This document shows, in pieces, positions 53,794 through 63,465 of a stretch of DNA of 64,000 bases; position 1 is the first letter of the stretch; the number at the start of each line of letters is the position of its first letter. The stretch comes from Thermodesulfovibrio yellowstonii DSM 11347 (GTDB lineage: Bacteria > Nitrospirota > Thermodesulfovibrionia > Thermodesulfovibrionales > Thermodesulfovibrionaceae), in NCBI RefSeq assembly GCF_000020985.1, contig NC_011296.1:496001-560000 (forward strand), in the 5' to 3' direction. The notes beneath the pieces were generated by a model that was not told where the DNA came from, searched no databases, and worked only from the letters and a program-made list of their open reading frames with translations. The position numbers and the translations under genes are program-made.

Positions 53794-53847
53794 GCATGAA
53801 GATTTTAAGTTTTGCATTGGATAATTTCTGGCTTTATTTTCTTGTGT

Positions 53848-53853
53848 TATAAT
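53848..53853 (+). promoter_or_regulatory. -10 box before the UbiB-like gene
   Basis: TATAAT lies eleven bases before ATG 53865; no ribosome-binding site is visible. Short leader or leaderless. Confidence 0.45.
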
Positions 53854-53864
53854 AGTTTCAGCGA

Positions 53865-55562
53865 ATGGATATTTTAAGAATAAAAAAAACGTATTTTTCA
53901 GCAAAGAGACTACAAGAAATAATCAATGTGTTTTTAAAACACGGATTTGGACAAATAATTGATCAGATTCATCTTGGTAGATTTATTGGTCTAAAGAAAA
54001 GGATTAGAAGTTTCGGAAGATGGCCATATTATAAAGTCCCCACCATTGCTGAAAGGCTTAGAATAGCATTTGAAGAACTCGGACCTACATTTATAAAACT
54101 TGGTCAACTTCTCGCATCACGTCCTGACATGGTCACGCTAAATTATGCGAAGGAGTTTAAAAAACTTCAAGACAGAGTCCCTCCTTTTAAAGTGGAAGTT
54201 GTTTACGAAATTATAGAAAAAGAACTGGGTATTTCAATTGAAAAGGTTTTTCAAAGTTTTAATCCAGAGCCAATAGGTTCTGCATCAATTGCACAGGTTC
54301 ATGAAGCTACATTGATGAATGGAGAAAGGGTTATTGTGAAGGTTAGACGTCCTGGTATTAAAGAACAGATTATGCTTGATCTTTCAATACTTCAAACTCT
54401 TGCTAAACTTGTTGAAAAATATATTTCAGAAAGTAAGCTATTTGACCCTGTCGGAATTGTGGATGAATTTTCAAAATCTATTACAAAAGAGCTTGATTTT
54501 AGAAGAGAAGCAAGAAATGCAATAATTTTTAAGGAAAAATTTAAAAATGAGGAAAAAGTTTATATTCCTCACGTTTTCAGAGAGTTTACTACTGAAAAAA
54601 TTCTTGTTATGGAAAAAGTAGATGGAATAAGAATTGATGACAAGGAGTCAATTAAAGAGAAAGGACTTAATATAGAAACTCTTTTAAATACGCTGATTGA
54701 TATATATTTTAAACAAATTTTTGATTATGGCTTTTTTCATGGTGATCCCCATCCTGGGAATATCCTTGTCAGAGATGATGGAAGAATAGCTCTTGTTGAT
54801 TTTGGTATAGTCCAAAGAATTGATGAAGAATTCAAAGAGGCTTATGCAAATGTCGCACTGGCAATAATAAACCAGAATACTGAACAGTTAATTACAGAGT
54901 ATCTTAAACTTGGAATAATTCCAGAGGATATTGATAGAGAAAAAATCAAAAAAGAATTAAAGGAAGATATAGAAGAGCTTCTTTTCCCAATTTATACGTA
55001 CAGAATTGAGGAAATCAAAATATCAGAACTGATTGAATCAATTATGAGAGTATGTTTAAAACATAGACTTAGATTCCTTCCTGAACTTCTTTTAATTGAC
55101 AAGGTTTTGATAATGCTTGAAGGATTAACAAGAGAACTTTGTCCAAAGATATCTATCATTGAGTTACTAAAACCTTATGCGAGAAAAATTATATCAAAAA
55201 GATTGCATCCAGAGTTTTACTTGAACAAAACTTTTAAAGCACTGCGTGAATTCAGGGATGCTCTTGAGCATATTCCATTTCAGTTTAAAACGCTTCTTAA
55301 AAAGGCTGTTAGAGATGAGATAACTGTGAGAATGTATCATGTTAATCTTCCAGAGTTTATTAAAGATATTGATAAAGCGAGCAATAAAATTGCATTCAGT
55401 CTTATTGTAAGTGCCATGATACTGAGTTCTGCAATAATGCATGCAAACCAGGTAAAACCTTTGATATATGGAATTTCCCTTTTTGGTTTAATTACAGGAG
55501 TTTTTGCATTTTTTCTCGGTTTATGGTTGATAATCTCAATAATAAGGTCAGGGAAGTTGTAA
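53865..55562 (+). CDS. UbiB/ABC1-family atypical kinase
   Basis: A 565-aa membrane-associated protein of the UbiB/ADCK family. Blocks: GPTFIKLGQLLASRPDM, then PIGSASIAQVHEATL (Ala-rich loop with Lys further on), EKVDGIRI, FFHGDPHPGNILV and VDFGIVQRI. Two transmembrane helices are found at the C-terminus (LIVSAMILSSAI, LITGVFAFFLGLWLI). In proteobacteria it supports quinone synthesis; in an anaerobe with menaquinone the exact role is unclear. Confidence 0.9.
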   Translation: MDILRIKKTYFSAKRLQEIINVFLKHGFGQIIDQIHLGRFIGLKKRIRSFGRWPYYKVPTIAERLRIAFEELGPTFIKLGQLLASRPDMVTLNYAKEFKKLQDRVPPFKVEVVYEIIEKELGISIEKVFQSFNPEPIGSASIAQVHEATLMNGERVIVKVRRPGIKEQIMLDLSILQTLAKLVEKYISESKLFDPVGIVDEFSKSITKELDFRREARNAIIFKEKFKNEEKVYIPHVFREFTTEKILVMEKVDGIRIDDKESIKEKGLNIETLLNTLIDIYFKQIFDYGFFHGDPHPGNILVRDDGRIALVDFGIVQRIDEEFKEAYANVALAIINQNTEQLITEYLKLGIIPEDIDREKIKKELKEDIEELLFPIYTYRIEEIKISELIESIMRVCLKHRLRFLPELLLIDKVLIMLEGLTRELCPKISIIELLKPYARKIISKRLHPEFYLNKTFKALREFRDALEHIPFQFKTLLKKAVRDEITVRMYHVNLPEFIKDIDKASNKIAFSLIVSAMILSSAIMHANQVKPLIYGISLFGLITGVFAFFLGLWLIISIIRSGKL

Positions 55563-55581
55563 GAAAATTCTTTCATTTTGA

Positions 55582-55587
55582 TATAAT
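55582..55587 (+). promoter_or_regulatory. -10 box adjoining the lytic transglycosylase start
   Basis: TATAAT, five bases before ATG 55593. An in-frame TTG at 55587 overlaps this box and is unlikely to be the start. Confidence 0.5.
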
Positions 55588-55592
55588 TGGAT

Positions 55593-56282
55593 ATGTATAA
55601 ATGGTTGACAATAATAGCAGTATTTTTTGTATTTTTCAACAACAATCTATGGGCAGATAGAATTTGTGTTAAAACAATAGATGGTGAAAGGGTTTATACA
55701 AACTTTTGTGAAGAAAAAATTAAAAAAGTATCAACAAAAAAATTAGGTAGGGTCCAAAAAATATCAACATCTCAATCAGTTTCTTATTCATCCAGACATG
55801 AGCTTGAGAAAATTGTAGATGAAAAATCCAGGTTTTATGGAGTTGACTCTAAGCTTATAAAAGAAATGATAAAAGAAGAAAGTGGCTGGAATCCAAATGC
55901 TGTTTCTCCAAAGGGTGCAATGGGAATTATGCAGCTAATGCCTCAAACAGCAATTCTCATGGGAGTAAAAGACCCATTTGATCCTGTGCAAAACATAGAT
56001 GGTGGAATAAAATACATGAAATATCTTCTTGACAGGTTCAATGGCAACTTTAAGCTTGCTTTGGCTGCATATAATGCAGGACCCAATCTTGTTGAAAGTC
56101 TTGGTAGAATTCCTAAGATTCTTGAAACACAAAATTATGTTAGAAAAATATCTCTAAGGTATGCAGGAGATTCTGGACAATACAGGATCAAAAAAATGCC
56201 TATTAAAGCGATTATTCTATCTGATGGCTCTGTTGTATATACAAACAGGGAGGATTTGTATATATGGTCAACAGGACAGTAG
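55593..56282 (+). CDS. Lytic transglycosylase
   Basis: A 229-aa exported SLT-type enzyme cleaving peptidoglycan glycan strands. It has a signal peptide (MYKWLTIIAVFFVFFNNNLWA), a linker with basic residues, and the SLT domain: KEMIKEESGWNPNAVSPKGA (catalytic Glu), MGIMQLMPQTA and ALAAYNAGPNLVE. ATG 55593 is chosen over TTG 55587 because of the TATAAT just upstream. It overlaps nadA by 19 bases. Confidence 0.9.
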   Translation: MYKWLTIIAVFFVFFNNNLWADRICVKTIDGERVYTNFCEEKIKKVSTKKLGRVQKISTSQSVSYSSRHELEKIVDEKSRFYGVDSKLIKEMIKEESGWNPNAVSPKGAMGIMQLMPQTAILMGVKDPFDPVQNIDGGIKYMKYLLDRFNGNFKLALAAYNAGPNLVESLGRIPKILETQNYVRKISLRYAGDSGQYRIKKMPIKAIILSDGSVVYTNREDLYIWSTGQ

Positions 56283-57175
56283 AAGAAATTCTTGCTCTTA
56301 AAAAACAAAGGAATGCTATAATTCTTGCTCACAACTATCAGAGAGAAGAAGTTCAAGAGATTGCTGACTTTGTTGGAGATTCTCTTGAATTAAGCAGGCA
56401 GGCGACAAAGGTTGACTGCGATGTTATTGTTTTTTGCGGAGTTCATTTTATGGCTGAAACTGCTGCTATTCTCAATCCTGATAAAACAGTGCTTCTTCCT
56501 GAGATTGATGCTGGTTGTCCTATGGCAGATACTGTAGATGTTGAGGAACTTAAGAGATGGATAGATAGATATCCTTATGCACCTATTGTGTCATATGTTA
56601 ACACCACTGCAGAGGTTAAGGCATTAAGTTATGCTTGTTGCACCTCTGCCAATGCTCCTCAGATTGTAAAAGCGGTTCCGTTTAGCTCAATTATATTTGT
56701 GCCTGATAAAAATCTTGCAGACTGGGTTAAAAAGCATGTTCCTGAAAAAGATATTATTGCGTGGAATGGTTTCTGTCCAACTCATCATATGATAAAAAAA
56801 GAGGATATTATTCGGGCGAAAAAGGCTCATCCAGATGCATTGGTTGTTGTTCATCCTGAGTGCCGTCCTGAAGTAATAGAACTTGCTGACCATGTTGCAT
56901 CCACATCTGGAATGGTAAGATTTGCTCGAGCAGCATCACAAAAAGAGTTTATAATTGGCACAGAAGTCGGGCTTCTTTACAGGCTTAAAAAAGAAAATCC
57001 TGATAAGGTTTTCTATCCTATCAAAAAAACCATGATATGCCCCAATATGAAGATTACAACACTTGAAAGCATTCTTACTGCCTTAAAAGAAAATCAATAT
57101 GTAATTAAAGTCCCTGAAGATATAAGAATCAAAGCCTATGAAGCTGTCCAAAGAATGTTAACTCTCATTTCCTAA
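56264..57175 (+). CDS. nadA: Quinolinate synthase
   Basis: Makes quinolinate for NAD from iminoaspartate and DHAP with an oxygen-sensitive [4Fe-4S] cluster. The 303-aa protein has AHNYQREEVQEIADFVGDSL, GVHFMAETAAILNPDKTVLLP, the first cluster Cys around YACCTSANAP, HPECRPEV (second) and ICPNMKITTLE (third). nadB and nadC are not nearby. Confidence 0.95.
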   Translation: MVNRTVEEILALKKQRNAIILAHNYQREEVQEIADFVGDSLELSRQATKVDCDVIVFCGVHFMAETAAILNPDKTVLLPEIDAGCPMADTVDVEELKRWIDRYPYAPIVSYVNTTAEVKALSYACCTSANAPQIVKAVPFSSIIFVPDKNLADWVKKHVPEKDIIAWNGFCPTHHMIKKEDIIRAKKAHPDALVVVHPECRPEVIELADHVASTSGMVRFARAASQKEFIIGTEVGLLYRLKKENPDKVFYPIKKTMICPNMKITTLESILTALKENQYVIKVPEDIRIKAYEAVQRMLTLIS

Positions 57176-57181
57176 AAAGCC

Positions 57182-58228
57182 GTGCTTAAAGAAATAATCA
57201 TTAAAAAAATCAAAAAACATGGTGCAATTCCATTTGATGAGTTTATGGAAATGGCTCTTTATTATCCAGAGCTTGGTTATTACACTAAACCAGATGCAAA
57301 AATTGGAAGACAGGGAGACTTTTTTACAGCATCTCATCTTGGTTCAGTTTTTGGATTTTTTTTAGCAAGACAAATAGAGATTTTTTATCAAAAGCTCAAT
57401 TGTCCCAAAAATTTTACCGTAACTGAGATAGGACCAGGCATGGGATTTCTTGCTAAGGATATTCTTGATAATATTGACTCTTCGGCCTCTATAAAATATA
57501 ATCTCGTAGAAATAAATCCTGCTTTCAAAAAAGTTCAAAGAGAAAGGTTAAAAGAACATGAAGATAAAATTTTTTGGTATAGCTCAATTGAACAATTAGA
57601 GTCATTTAGCGGATTAATTATTTGCAACGAAGTCTTTGATGCCCTTCCTGTAAGAATATTTGAAGTGAATGACTCAGGTCAGATTATGGAAGTTTATGTA
57701 GACATTGGAGAGCAAGAACAGTTAATTGAAATATTTTTGCCTTGCAGAACAGACACATTAGAGTATTTACAGGAATTCGCACCATGGGTTTTGAAAATGA
57801 AAAAATATCGCTCAGAGGTAAATCTTGCAATGAAATCATTAATTGAAAGCTTGAGCAAAAAATTAAAAAAAGGCTATATTTTAATCTTTGATTATGGCTA
57901 TACCTCAGAAGAATACTATCATCCAGACAGGAATAAAGGCACTTTACTCTGTTATTATAAACACAATATTAATGAAAATCCCTATATAAACATCGGACAT
58001 CAGGATATGACTGCTCATGTAAATTTTACAGCAGTTGAAAAATTAGCAACTATGGCTGGACTTAAATTTGAAGGATATTTTTCTCAGGGTAGTTATCTTA
58101 TTTCGCTCTGTGATGAGAAAATATTTCAAAAAATTTATCAAAAGAATTTAAAAGAGCATTTTAAAAGACTTGTGCTCCCCCAAGGAATGGGGGAGTCACA
58201 CAGAGTTATGATTTTATCTAAGGATTAA
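57182..58228 (+). CDS. MidA/NDUFAF7-like SAM-dependent methyltransferase
   Basis: A 348-aa protein of the DUF185/COG1565 family. It starts with GTG 57182 and has the family blocks PFDEFMEMALYYPELGYYT, GDFFTASHLGSVFG, the AdoMet loop EIGPGMGFLAKDIL and NEVFDALPVRIFE. The human homologue methylates an Arg of complex I; the bacterial target is unknown. Its stop overlaps the convergent CAP-domain gene by four bases. Confidence 0.88.
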   Translation: MLKEIIIKKIKKHGAIPFDEFMEMALYYPELGYYTKPDAKIGRQGDFFTASHLGSVFGFFLARQIEIFYQKLNCPKNFTVTEIGPGMGFLAKDILDNIDSSASIKYNLVEINPAFKKVQRERLKEHEDKIFWYSSIEQLESFSGLIICNEVFDALPVRIFEVNDSGQIMEVYVDIGEQEQLIEIFLPCRTDTLEYLQEFAPWVLKMKKYRSEVNLAMKSLIESLSKKLKKGYILIFDYGYTSEEYYHPDRNKGTLLCYYKHNINENPYINIGHQDMTAHVNFTAVEKLATMAGLKFEGYFSQGSYLISLCDEKIFQKIYQKNLKEHFKRLVLPQGMGESHRVMILSKD

Positions 58229-58773
58229 TAAGGCTTCTTACCTTTGATATTACCTGCAGGATTGTAATTACAAACCCAGATTTCCTCTCCTCCCTGACAT
58301 AGAGCCCTGCCACAGCCTATTTCTCTTGTATCTTTCCAAACAATCTGCGTATAATGCCCACATACTTTACCTGGTTTACAACTGTCAGATAAATAATCAT
58401 AGTTAAATCTTTCCTCTGCCCAATAATCAACCACATACTTTGCTGTAACAGGATAATTTGCCCAGAATATATTTTCTCCATAATTACTACTTCGGTGCAT
58501 CATTCTACAACCATATGTTCTACTTAATTTATATGCCCAGTCTATTGCAAGTTTTTCCATTTCATAAGACCATTTTAAAGCTGAAACACCTACCTTAGCC
58601 CTCCATTTATTATGCTCTGCAAGTAGTTCTTCTTTTTCACTTGCTGAAAGTTCTGCATAATATCGTTTAGTAGCATTTTTATATTGATAATTTGAGCAAT
58701 TCGTTAGAAAGACTAATAAAAAAAACATTATGAACAGGACTCTATTTTTTATAAAAATTTTAGTGTATTTCAT
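58225..58773 (-). CDS. CAP/SCP-domain lipoprotein
   Basis: A 182-aa exported protein of the CAP (SCP/PR-1) superfamily. The signal peptide ends in a lipobox (VFLTNC, Cys26). The domain has EHNKWRAKVGVSALKWS, YGENIFWA, CGHYTQIVWKDTREIGCGRA and VCNYNPAGN, the usual CAP signatures. Several Cys may form disulfides. It starts one base after the acyl-CoA dehydrogenase stop region. Confidence 0.9.
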   Translation of the reverse strand: MKYTKIFIKNRVLFIMFFLLVFLTNCSNYQYKNATKRYYAELSASEKEELLAEHNKWRAKVGVSALKWSYEMEKLAIDWAYKLSRTYGCRMMHRSSNYGENIFWANYPVTAKYVVDYWAEERFNYDYLSDSCKPGKVCGHYTQIVWKDTREIGCGRALCQGGEEIWVCNYNPAGNIKGKKPY

Positions 58774-59933
58774 TAAATACCTGATTTTGTTAATTCCTTT
58801 ATAATTGCCTGTCCTATGACATTCCTCTGAATCTGATTTGTTCCTTCATATATCTGAAGAATTTTTGCATCTCTCATCATTTTTTCAACAGGATAGTCCT
58901 TCATATATCCTGAACCACCCATGACCTGTACTGCATCAACTGTTACTTTCATTGCTACATCTGTTGCAAATGTTTTTGCCATTGCTGAAGCCTTTGTAAT
59001 ATCTTTTGCTCCGCTGTCAATATATCTTGCAACAGAATAAATAAGTGCTCTTGCAGCTTCAATCTGAATTGCCATATCAGCAAGCATGTGCTGGACTGCT
59101 TGGAAACTTATTACAGGCTGTCCAAATTGAACTCTCTGCTTAGCAAATTTTGCTGCTTCTTCAAAAGCTCCCTGAGCAACTCCAAGTCCCTGAGCTCCGA
59201 CACCAACACGACTCTGATCAAGTGTTTTCATAGCGACAATAAAACCCATGCCTTCTCTGCCGAGCATATTTTCTTTTGGAATTTTACAGTCTTCAAATAT
59301 TAATTCTCTGGTGGCAGAAGCTCTTATACCCATTTTATTTTCTTTTTTACCAAAGCTAAAGCCAGGAGTTCCTTTCTCAACAATAAAAGCAGATGCACCC
59401 CTTGCTCCCTTGCTTTTATCAGTCAAAGCAATAACTGTATAAATCTCAGCTTCTCCACCGTTTGTTATCCATTGCTTTCTTCCATTAAGAATGTAATAAT
59501 CTCCATCTTTTGTAGCAGTTGTTTGAATTCCTCCTGCATCACTTCCTGCATTTGGTTCGGTGAGTGCAAAAGCAACAAGACGTTTCCCATCTGCTATATC
59601 AGGTAAGTATTTTTTCTTTTGCTCCTCTGTTCCAAAAAGAAGAATTGGGTATGTCCCAAGTGCGTTTGCAGCATAGGTAGTTGAAACTCCAAGACAAACT
59701 CTTGATAACTCTTCCACAACAAGACAAAGTTCAAGGGCACCTGTTCCAAGTCCTCCATATTCACTTGGAATGAATACTCTGAACATATCTGCCTGGGCAA
59801 GAATTTTCATGATATCCCATGGGAATTCTCCTGTTTCATCAAGCTCTGCCCGGACAGGAAGAACATGTTCTTCTGCAATCTGCCTTGCTAAGTCTTTTAT
59901 CATCCTTTGTTCTTCAGTTAAAAAGTAATCCAC
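58773..59933 (-). CDS. Acyl-CoA dehydrogenase
   Basis: A 386-aa FAD enzyme. Typical blocks: AFALTEPNAGSDAGGIQT, WITNGGEA, RVGVGAQGLGVAQGAFEEA, QAVQHMLADMA and the C-terminal QIYEGTNQIQRNVIG with the catalytic Glu in YEGT. Length and signature suit a short- or medium-chain enzyme. The substrate is not determined. No electron-transfer flavoprotein genes are in the window. It follows the TldD/PmbA gene after 12 bases. Confidence 0.92.
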   Translation of the reverse strand: MDYFLTEEQRMIKDLARQIAEEHVLPVRAELDETGEFPWDIMKILAQADMFRVFIPSEYGGLGTGALELCLVVEELSRVCLGVSTTYAANALGTYPILLFGTEEQKKKYLPDIADGKRLVAFALTEPNAGSDAGGIQTTATKDGDYYILNGRKQWITNGGEAEIYTVIALTDKSKGARGASAFIVEKGTPGFSFGKKENKMGIRASATRELIFEDCKIPKENMLGREGMGFIVAMKTLDQSRVGVGAQGLGVAQGAFEEAAKFAKQRVQFGQPVISFQAVQHMLADMAIQIEAARALIYSVARYIDSGAKDITKASAMAKTFATDVAMKVTVDAVQVMGGSGYMKDYPVEKMMRDAKILQIYEGTNQIQRNVIGQAIIKELTKSGI

Positions 59934-59945
59934 GGCAATCCTCCT

Positions 59946-61271
59946 TTAACCAGATATATCTGCACCTTCTACAAGAAGGGTTGGTGAACCAGTGTTTCCA
60001 AAAAATTTTAAATCATTAGCTAATGCTCGTATATTTTTGAATAATTCTATCACATTGCCAGAGTATATTACTTCCTTTACAGGATGTTTTAATTCTCCGT
60101 TTTCTATATAAATTCCTGAAACTCCCACTGAGAAATCTCCACTAACAGGATTTGCTGTATGCATACCCATAACTTCAACAACATAGATTCCTTTGTCAAC
60201 TTGTTTTATTAAATCCTCTGGAGAAGGCTTTTCCCCTTCATTATCAATATATAGATTTGTTGGACCTACGGATAGTCCTCTATCTGTTCTAATTGCATTT
60301 CCTGTAGATAATGTTCCTGCCCTGTTTGCTGTATAGGTGTTATGTAAAAGAGATGTTAAAATCCCATTTTTAATTAAAACTTTTTTTGATGCTGGAACAC
60401 CTTCAGCATCAAATGGTGTTGAACCAAACTTTTCTGGAGACAGTGCATCATCAATGATATTTAATTTTTCGTTTATAACAATTTGTCCGATTTTGCCTGA
60501 AAAAAGAGATTTACCCATTTGATAGTTTTCTGCAGAAATAGATTGAGCTATAAGTTCAAGAAATTCACATGCAACATAGGGAGATAAAATTGTAATTCCT
60601 TTAAATGGTTTAATTTTTCTGGGAGAAAGAAGCATTAAAGCTTTTTTACCTGCTTCTAATGCAACATCTTCAAAGTTGATATTTTTTAAAAATCTTTCAG
60701 TTCTGTAAGCCCATCCCATCTGAGAATCTCTTTCTTCAGCAATTGCAATTATATGAACCATAATGCTTGTAAAAGGTTGATAAAGAGAGATGCCTTTTGA
60801 GTTTATTATGCCTTTTTCATCAATTGTAAAGCTTATTTCTGCATTTCTGAGTTTTTTAATTCTTCTATCAAAAAGAGCTGATTTTTGCATATTTATCAAT
60901 ATTTCAGGCAGTGATTCTTCCTTGTTGATTAATTGTTCATCAAAAACTTCCACTTTTTTTATTTGTTCTGGACATGGAAGAGCTAAAAATTCATCTTGGT
61001 CAGATATTTGAGCAAGCGTAGTTGCTAACTGAAAAGCCTCAGGAATTTTATTTATTTCGCTACAAATTGAAAATCCAGCTTTTTTATCTTTTATTACTCT
61101 TATTGAAAAAAATTCTCTTGTAGCATCCTTTTTTTTATCAAGTTTTAAATCTTTACCTTCTACTGAATGAGTTTTTCTTCTTAGAAAATAAATTTCCCAA
61201 TCAGCATGAATATCTGGTATTTTTTTTAAAACTGAATCTAAATATTCATTCCATGTATGTTGCAGATGCAT
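59946..61271 (-). CDS. TldD/PmbA-family metalloprotease
   Basis: A 441-aa protein of the TldD/PmbA family, which in E. coli processes microcin B17 and CcdA. Recognised by KPFKGITILSPYVACEFLELIAQ, DDALSPEKFGSTPFDAEGVPASKK, NGILTSLLHNTYTANRAGTLSTGNAIR and GDFSVGVSGIYIENGE. ATG 61271 with GGGAG upstream is preferred to 61295. It overlaps queD. A partner TldD is not present here, and the metal-binding HExxxH of TldD is absent, as in PmbA. Confidence 0.85.
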   Translation of the reverse strand: MHLQHTWNEYLDSVLKKIPDIHADWEIYFLRRKTHSVEGKDLKLDKKKDATREFFSIRVIKDKKAGFSICSEINKIPEAFQLATTLAQISDQDEFLALPCPEQIKKVEVFDEQLINKEESLPEILINMQKSALFDRRIKKLRNAEISFTIDEKGIINSKGISLYQPFTSIMVHIIAIAEERDSQMGWAYRTERFLKNINFEDVALEAGKKALMLLSPRKIKPFKGITILSPYVACEFLELIAQSISAENYQMGKSLFSGKIGQIVINEKLNIIDDALSPEKFGSTPFDAEGVPASKKVLIKNGILTSLLHNTYTANRAGTLSTGNAIRTDRGLSVGPTNLYIDNEGEKPSPEDLIKQVDKGIYVVEVMGMHTANPVSGDFSVGVSGIYIENGELKHPVKEVIYSGNVIELFKNIRALANDLKFFGNTGSPTLLVEGADISG

Positions 61272-61614
61272 AATCAGACTCCCAGACAGTAACACTATAA
61301 AGTCTTACAAGCGTTGTATTGAACTTATCTTTCAGAGACATATATATCCATCTTGCTATGTTTTCGCTTGAAGGGTTTAATTGTGTAAACGGTGGAATTT
61401 GGTTTATAAAGGTATGGTCAAGCTGGGATACTACTTCATCAACATTTTTTTTTAATTCTTTAAAATCAAGAGCAATTCCGATTTCATTAAGTTTCTCTGA
61501 AATTACTTCTACTTCCACTTTCCAGTTGTGTCCATGAATATTTTCACATTTTCCTTTATAACCTTTTAGTTGATGAGCAGCATCAAATCCTGTAATAATT
61601 TTCAACTTATACAT
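61246..61614 (-). CDS. queD: 6-pyruvoyl-tetrahydropterin synthase/QueD family
   Basis: A 122-aa enzyme, in most bacteria 6-carboxy-tetrahydropterin synthase for queuosine. Zinc His ligands are in FDAAHQL and NIHGHNW, with Cys in GKCENIHGH, and the C-terminal Glu in VTVWES. Its start shares one base with the hpt stop (TAATG), so it is coupled to hpt. Confidence 0.9.
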   Translation of the reverse strand: MYKLKIITGFDAAHQLKGYKGKCENIHGHNWKVEVEVISEKLNEIGIALDFKELKKNVDEVVSQLDHTFINQIPPFTQLNPSSENIARWIYMSLKDKFNTTLVRLYSVTVWESDYASATYME

Positions 61615-62138
61615 TATTTCACTTCTTTCTTGAAGACTGTGATATAAGGGAGATTTCTGAACATTTCATGATAATCAAGCCCGTAGCCAACAACAAATTT
61701 ATTAGGAATTTTAAAGCCAGTATAGTTAACAGGAACATCAACAACTCTTCTTTCTGTTTTATCAAGGAAAACACAAATTTTAAGAGAAGATGGATTCATT
61801 GAAAGAATTTTTTCTCTTATGACTTTTAAAGAAATTCCTGTATCAATAATATCATCCACAAGAAGCACATCTTTGCCTTGAATTTCCTCTCTCGGAAAAT
61901 AATGAATTTTTACTTCTCCAGAGGATGAGTCTTTTATGTAACTGGATGCAATAATAAAATCAACTTTTAAAGGAGTCTGAATATACCTTATGAGATCTGA
62001 GAAAAACATAAATGAGCCTTTGAGAACCCCGATTACAAGTAAGTCCTTGTTTGCATAGTCTGCAGATATTTTGTATGCCAGTTCCTTAACTTTCTTTTGA
62101 ATCTGGTCTTCTGAAATAAGCGGTGTTCCAATAAACAT
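61614..62138 (-). CDS. hpt: Hypoxanthine phosphoribosyltransferase
   Basis: Purine salvage, 174 aa. PRPP motif VLLVDDIIDTGISLKVI, the N-terminal VIGVLKGSFMFFSDLIRYI and C-terminal YGLDYHEMFRNLPYI are typical. ATG 62138 is preferred to TTG 62147, because TATAAT lies at 62147-62152, eight bases upstream of the ATG. Confidence 0.93.
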   Translation of the reverse strand: MFIGTPLISEDQIQKKVKELAYKISADYANKDLLVIGVLKGSFMFFSDLIRYIQTPLKVDFIIASSYIKDSSSGEVKIHYFPREEIQGKDVLLVDDIIDTGISLKVIREKILSMNPSSLKICVFLDKTERRVVDVPVNYTGFKIPNKFVVGYGLDYHEMFRNLPYITVFKKEVK

Positions 62139-62146
62139 AGTTAACA

Positions 62147-62152
62147 ATTATA
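62147..62152 (-). promoter_or_regulatory. -10 box adjoining hpt start
   Basis: TATAAT on the minus strand, eight bases before ATG 62138 with no ribosome-binding site. Confidence 0.5.
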
Positions 62153-62334
62153 ACAGAATAAAGATTATTTTTGCGAGAGTCTTTAGATTCCTATAAAGGA
62201 ATATGGAATATGTTTTAAAATGGTTCCTTTTTGTCTTTCCAACATATACATAGTAACCTGAATAGAAATAATAGTTTCCCATCTGTATGATATTGATTAA
62301 ATTCAGGCTCATTCAGGTTAGCTGTACTCAACTG
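62153..62334. other. Intergenic region with CCTGAAT/ATTCAGG inverted repeat
   Basis: Between hpt and the M50 gene. AACCTGAAT is followed about 50 bases on by ATTCAGG, then a second TTCAGG a few bases later. No gene or tRNA is seen. It could be a terminator or operator. Confidence 0.35.
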
Positions 62335-63465
62335 TCATTCATTTATTTTAGTTATAAATTTTTTTATTTCCAGATATCTAGCAATTCCATTTCTTGTTAT
62401 CATGCCTGTAATTTTCCCATCTTCTAAAATTACAAGTCTTCCTACATCTTCTCTGAGCATCTTTTCAAGAGCATTTAATGCATTATCTTGAGGAGATATC
62501 TCCCATTGAGGTTTGTGCCTACCATAAAATTCAGATACCTCTCTTAGTGGTCTGTCTTCTTCAGGAATACTTTTTATATCCCTTAGTGCCAAAATACCCA
62601 GATATTTGCCTTCAGAGATTACGGGAAATCCTGTATAACCATACTTAAGAAAATAATTATTAATCACCTCTTGAATGCTCATTGATGGAGAAACAGTAAC
62701 TAAATCTTTTACCATCAAATCCTTTACTTTAACATTATGTAACAGTGCCTCAAGTGTTGATTGTTGATAACTTCCATAGGCTGCGGAATAGAGAAACCAT
62801 CCAATTAAAATGAGCCAGAGACCTGTGGGAATCCCCATAAAAAGAGAGAATACACCAAATATCATGAAGAATATTGCTATATTCTGTCCGATTTTTGATG
62901 CTTTCTGGGTAGCATATAGGTAATCTTTCTTTTTGCTCCATAAATACGCTCTTAGAACCCTGCCACCATCCATAGGAAACCCCGGTATAAGGTTGAAAAA
63001 ACCAAGGATTAGGTTGAGCTGGTAAACATAGGAAAAAAGAGACTTGAAACCGATATTTGTTGTTTTCAGACTAAACAAAAAGAAAAAAGCCGCTAAAAAA
63101 AAGCTTGTTAGGGGACCGGCAATGGCTATTCTAAACTCAGCCTTCGCACTTGGAGGTTCTCCTTTCATCTGAGCAACTCCACCAAAAATAAAAAGCGTGA
63201 TACTTTCAATTGTAAGCTTATATCTCTTAGCTACAAGTGAATGGGCAAGTTCATGTATTGCTACAGAGAAAAATAGCAAAAACGCAGCCACTACTCCATT
63301 AATCCAGTAAGAAGCTACTGGTAACTGTGGCGCAACTTTCGGAAAATAAAATGTTGAAAGTGACCATGTGATGAGTCCGAAAACAATAAGCCAAGTGTAG
63401 TGTATTCTTATGGGAATTCCGAAAACTTTTCCAATCTGCCATGCTCCCTGAAAAAATCCATTCAT
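62335..63465 (-). CDS. Site-2-type zinc metalloprotease with CBS domains
   Basis: A 376-aa integral membrane protease of the M50 family (SpoIVFB-like). The active site HELAH is at 71-75 and the second motif [16 protein letters not shown] lies in a later helix. Two CBS domains at the C-terminus ([18 protein letters not shown], and [15 protein letters not shown]) may sense nucleotides. ATG 63465 has AGAAGGAG nine bases upstream and overlaps the P-type ATPase stop (ATGA); the longer frame from 63489 is less likely. Confidence 0.9.
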   Translation of the reverse strand: MNGFFQGAWQIGKVFGIPIRIHYTWLIVFGLITWSLSTFYFPKVAPQLPVASYWINGVVAAFLLFFSVAIHELAHSLVAKRYKLTIESITLFIFGGVAQMKGEPPSAKAEFRIAIAGPLTSFFLAAFFFLFSLKTTNIGFKSLFSYVYQLNLILGFFNLIPGFPMDGGRVLRAYLWSKKKDYLYATQKASKIGQNIAIFFMIFGVFSLFMGIPTGLWLILIGWFLYSAAYGSYQQSTLEALLHNVKVKDLMVKDLVTVSPSMSIQEVINNYFLKYGYTGFPVISEGKYLGILALRDIKSIPEEDRPLREVSEFYGRHKPQWEISPQDNALNALEKMLREDVGRLVILEDGKITGMITRNGIARYLEIKKFITKINE

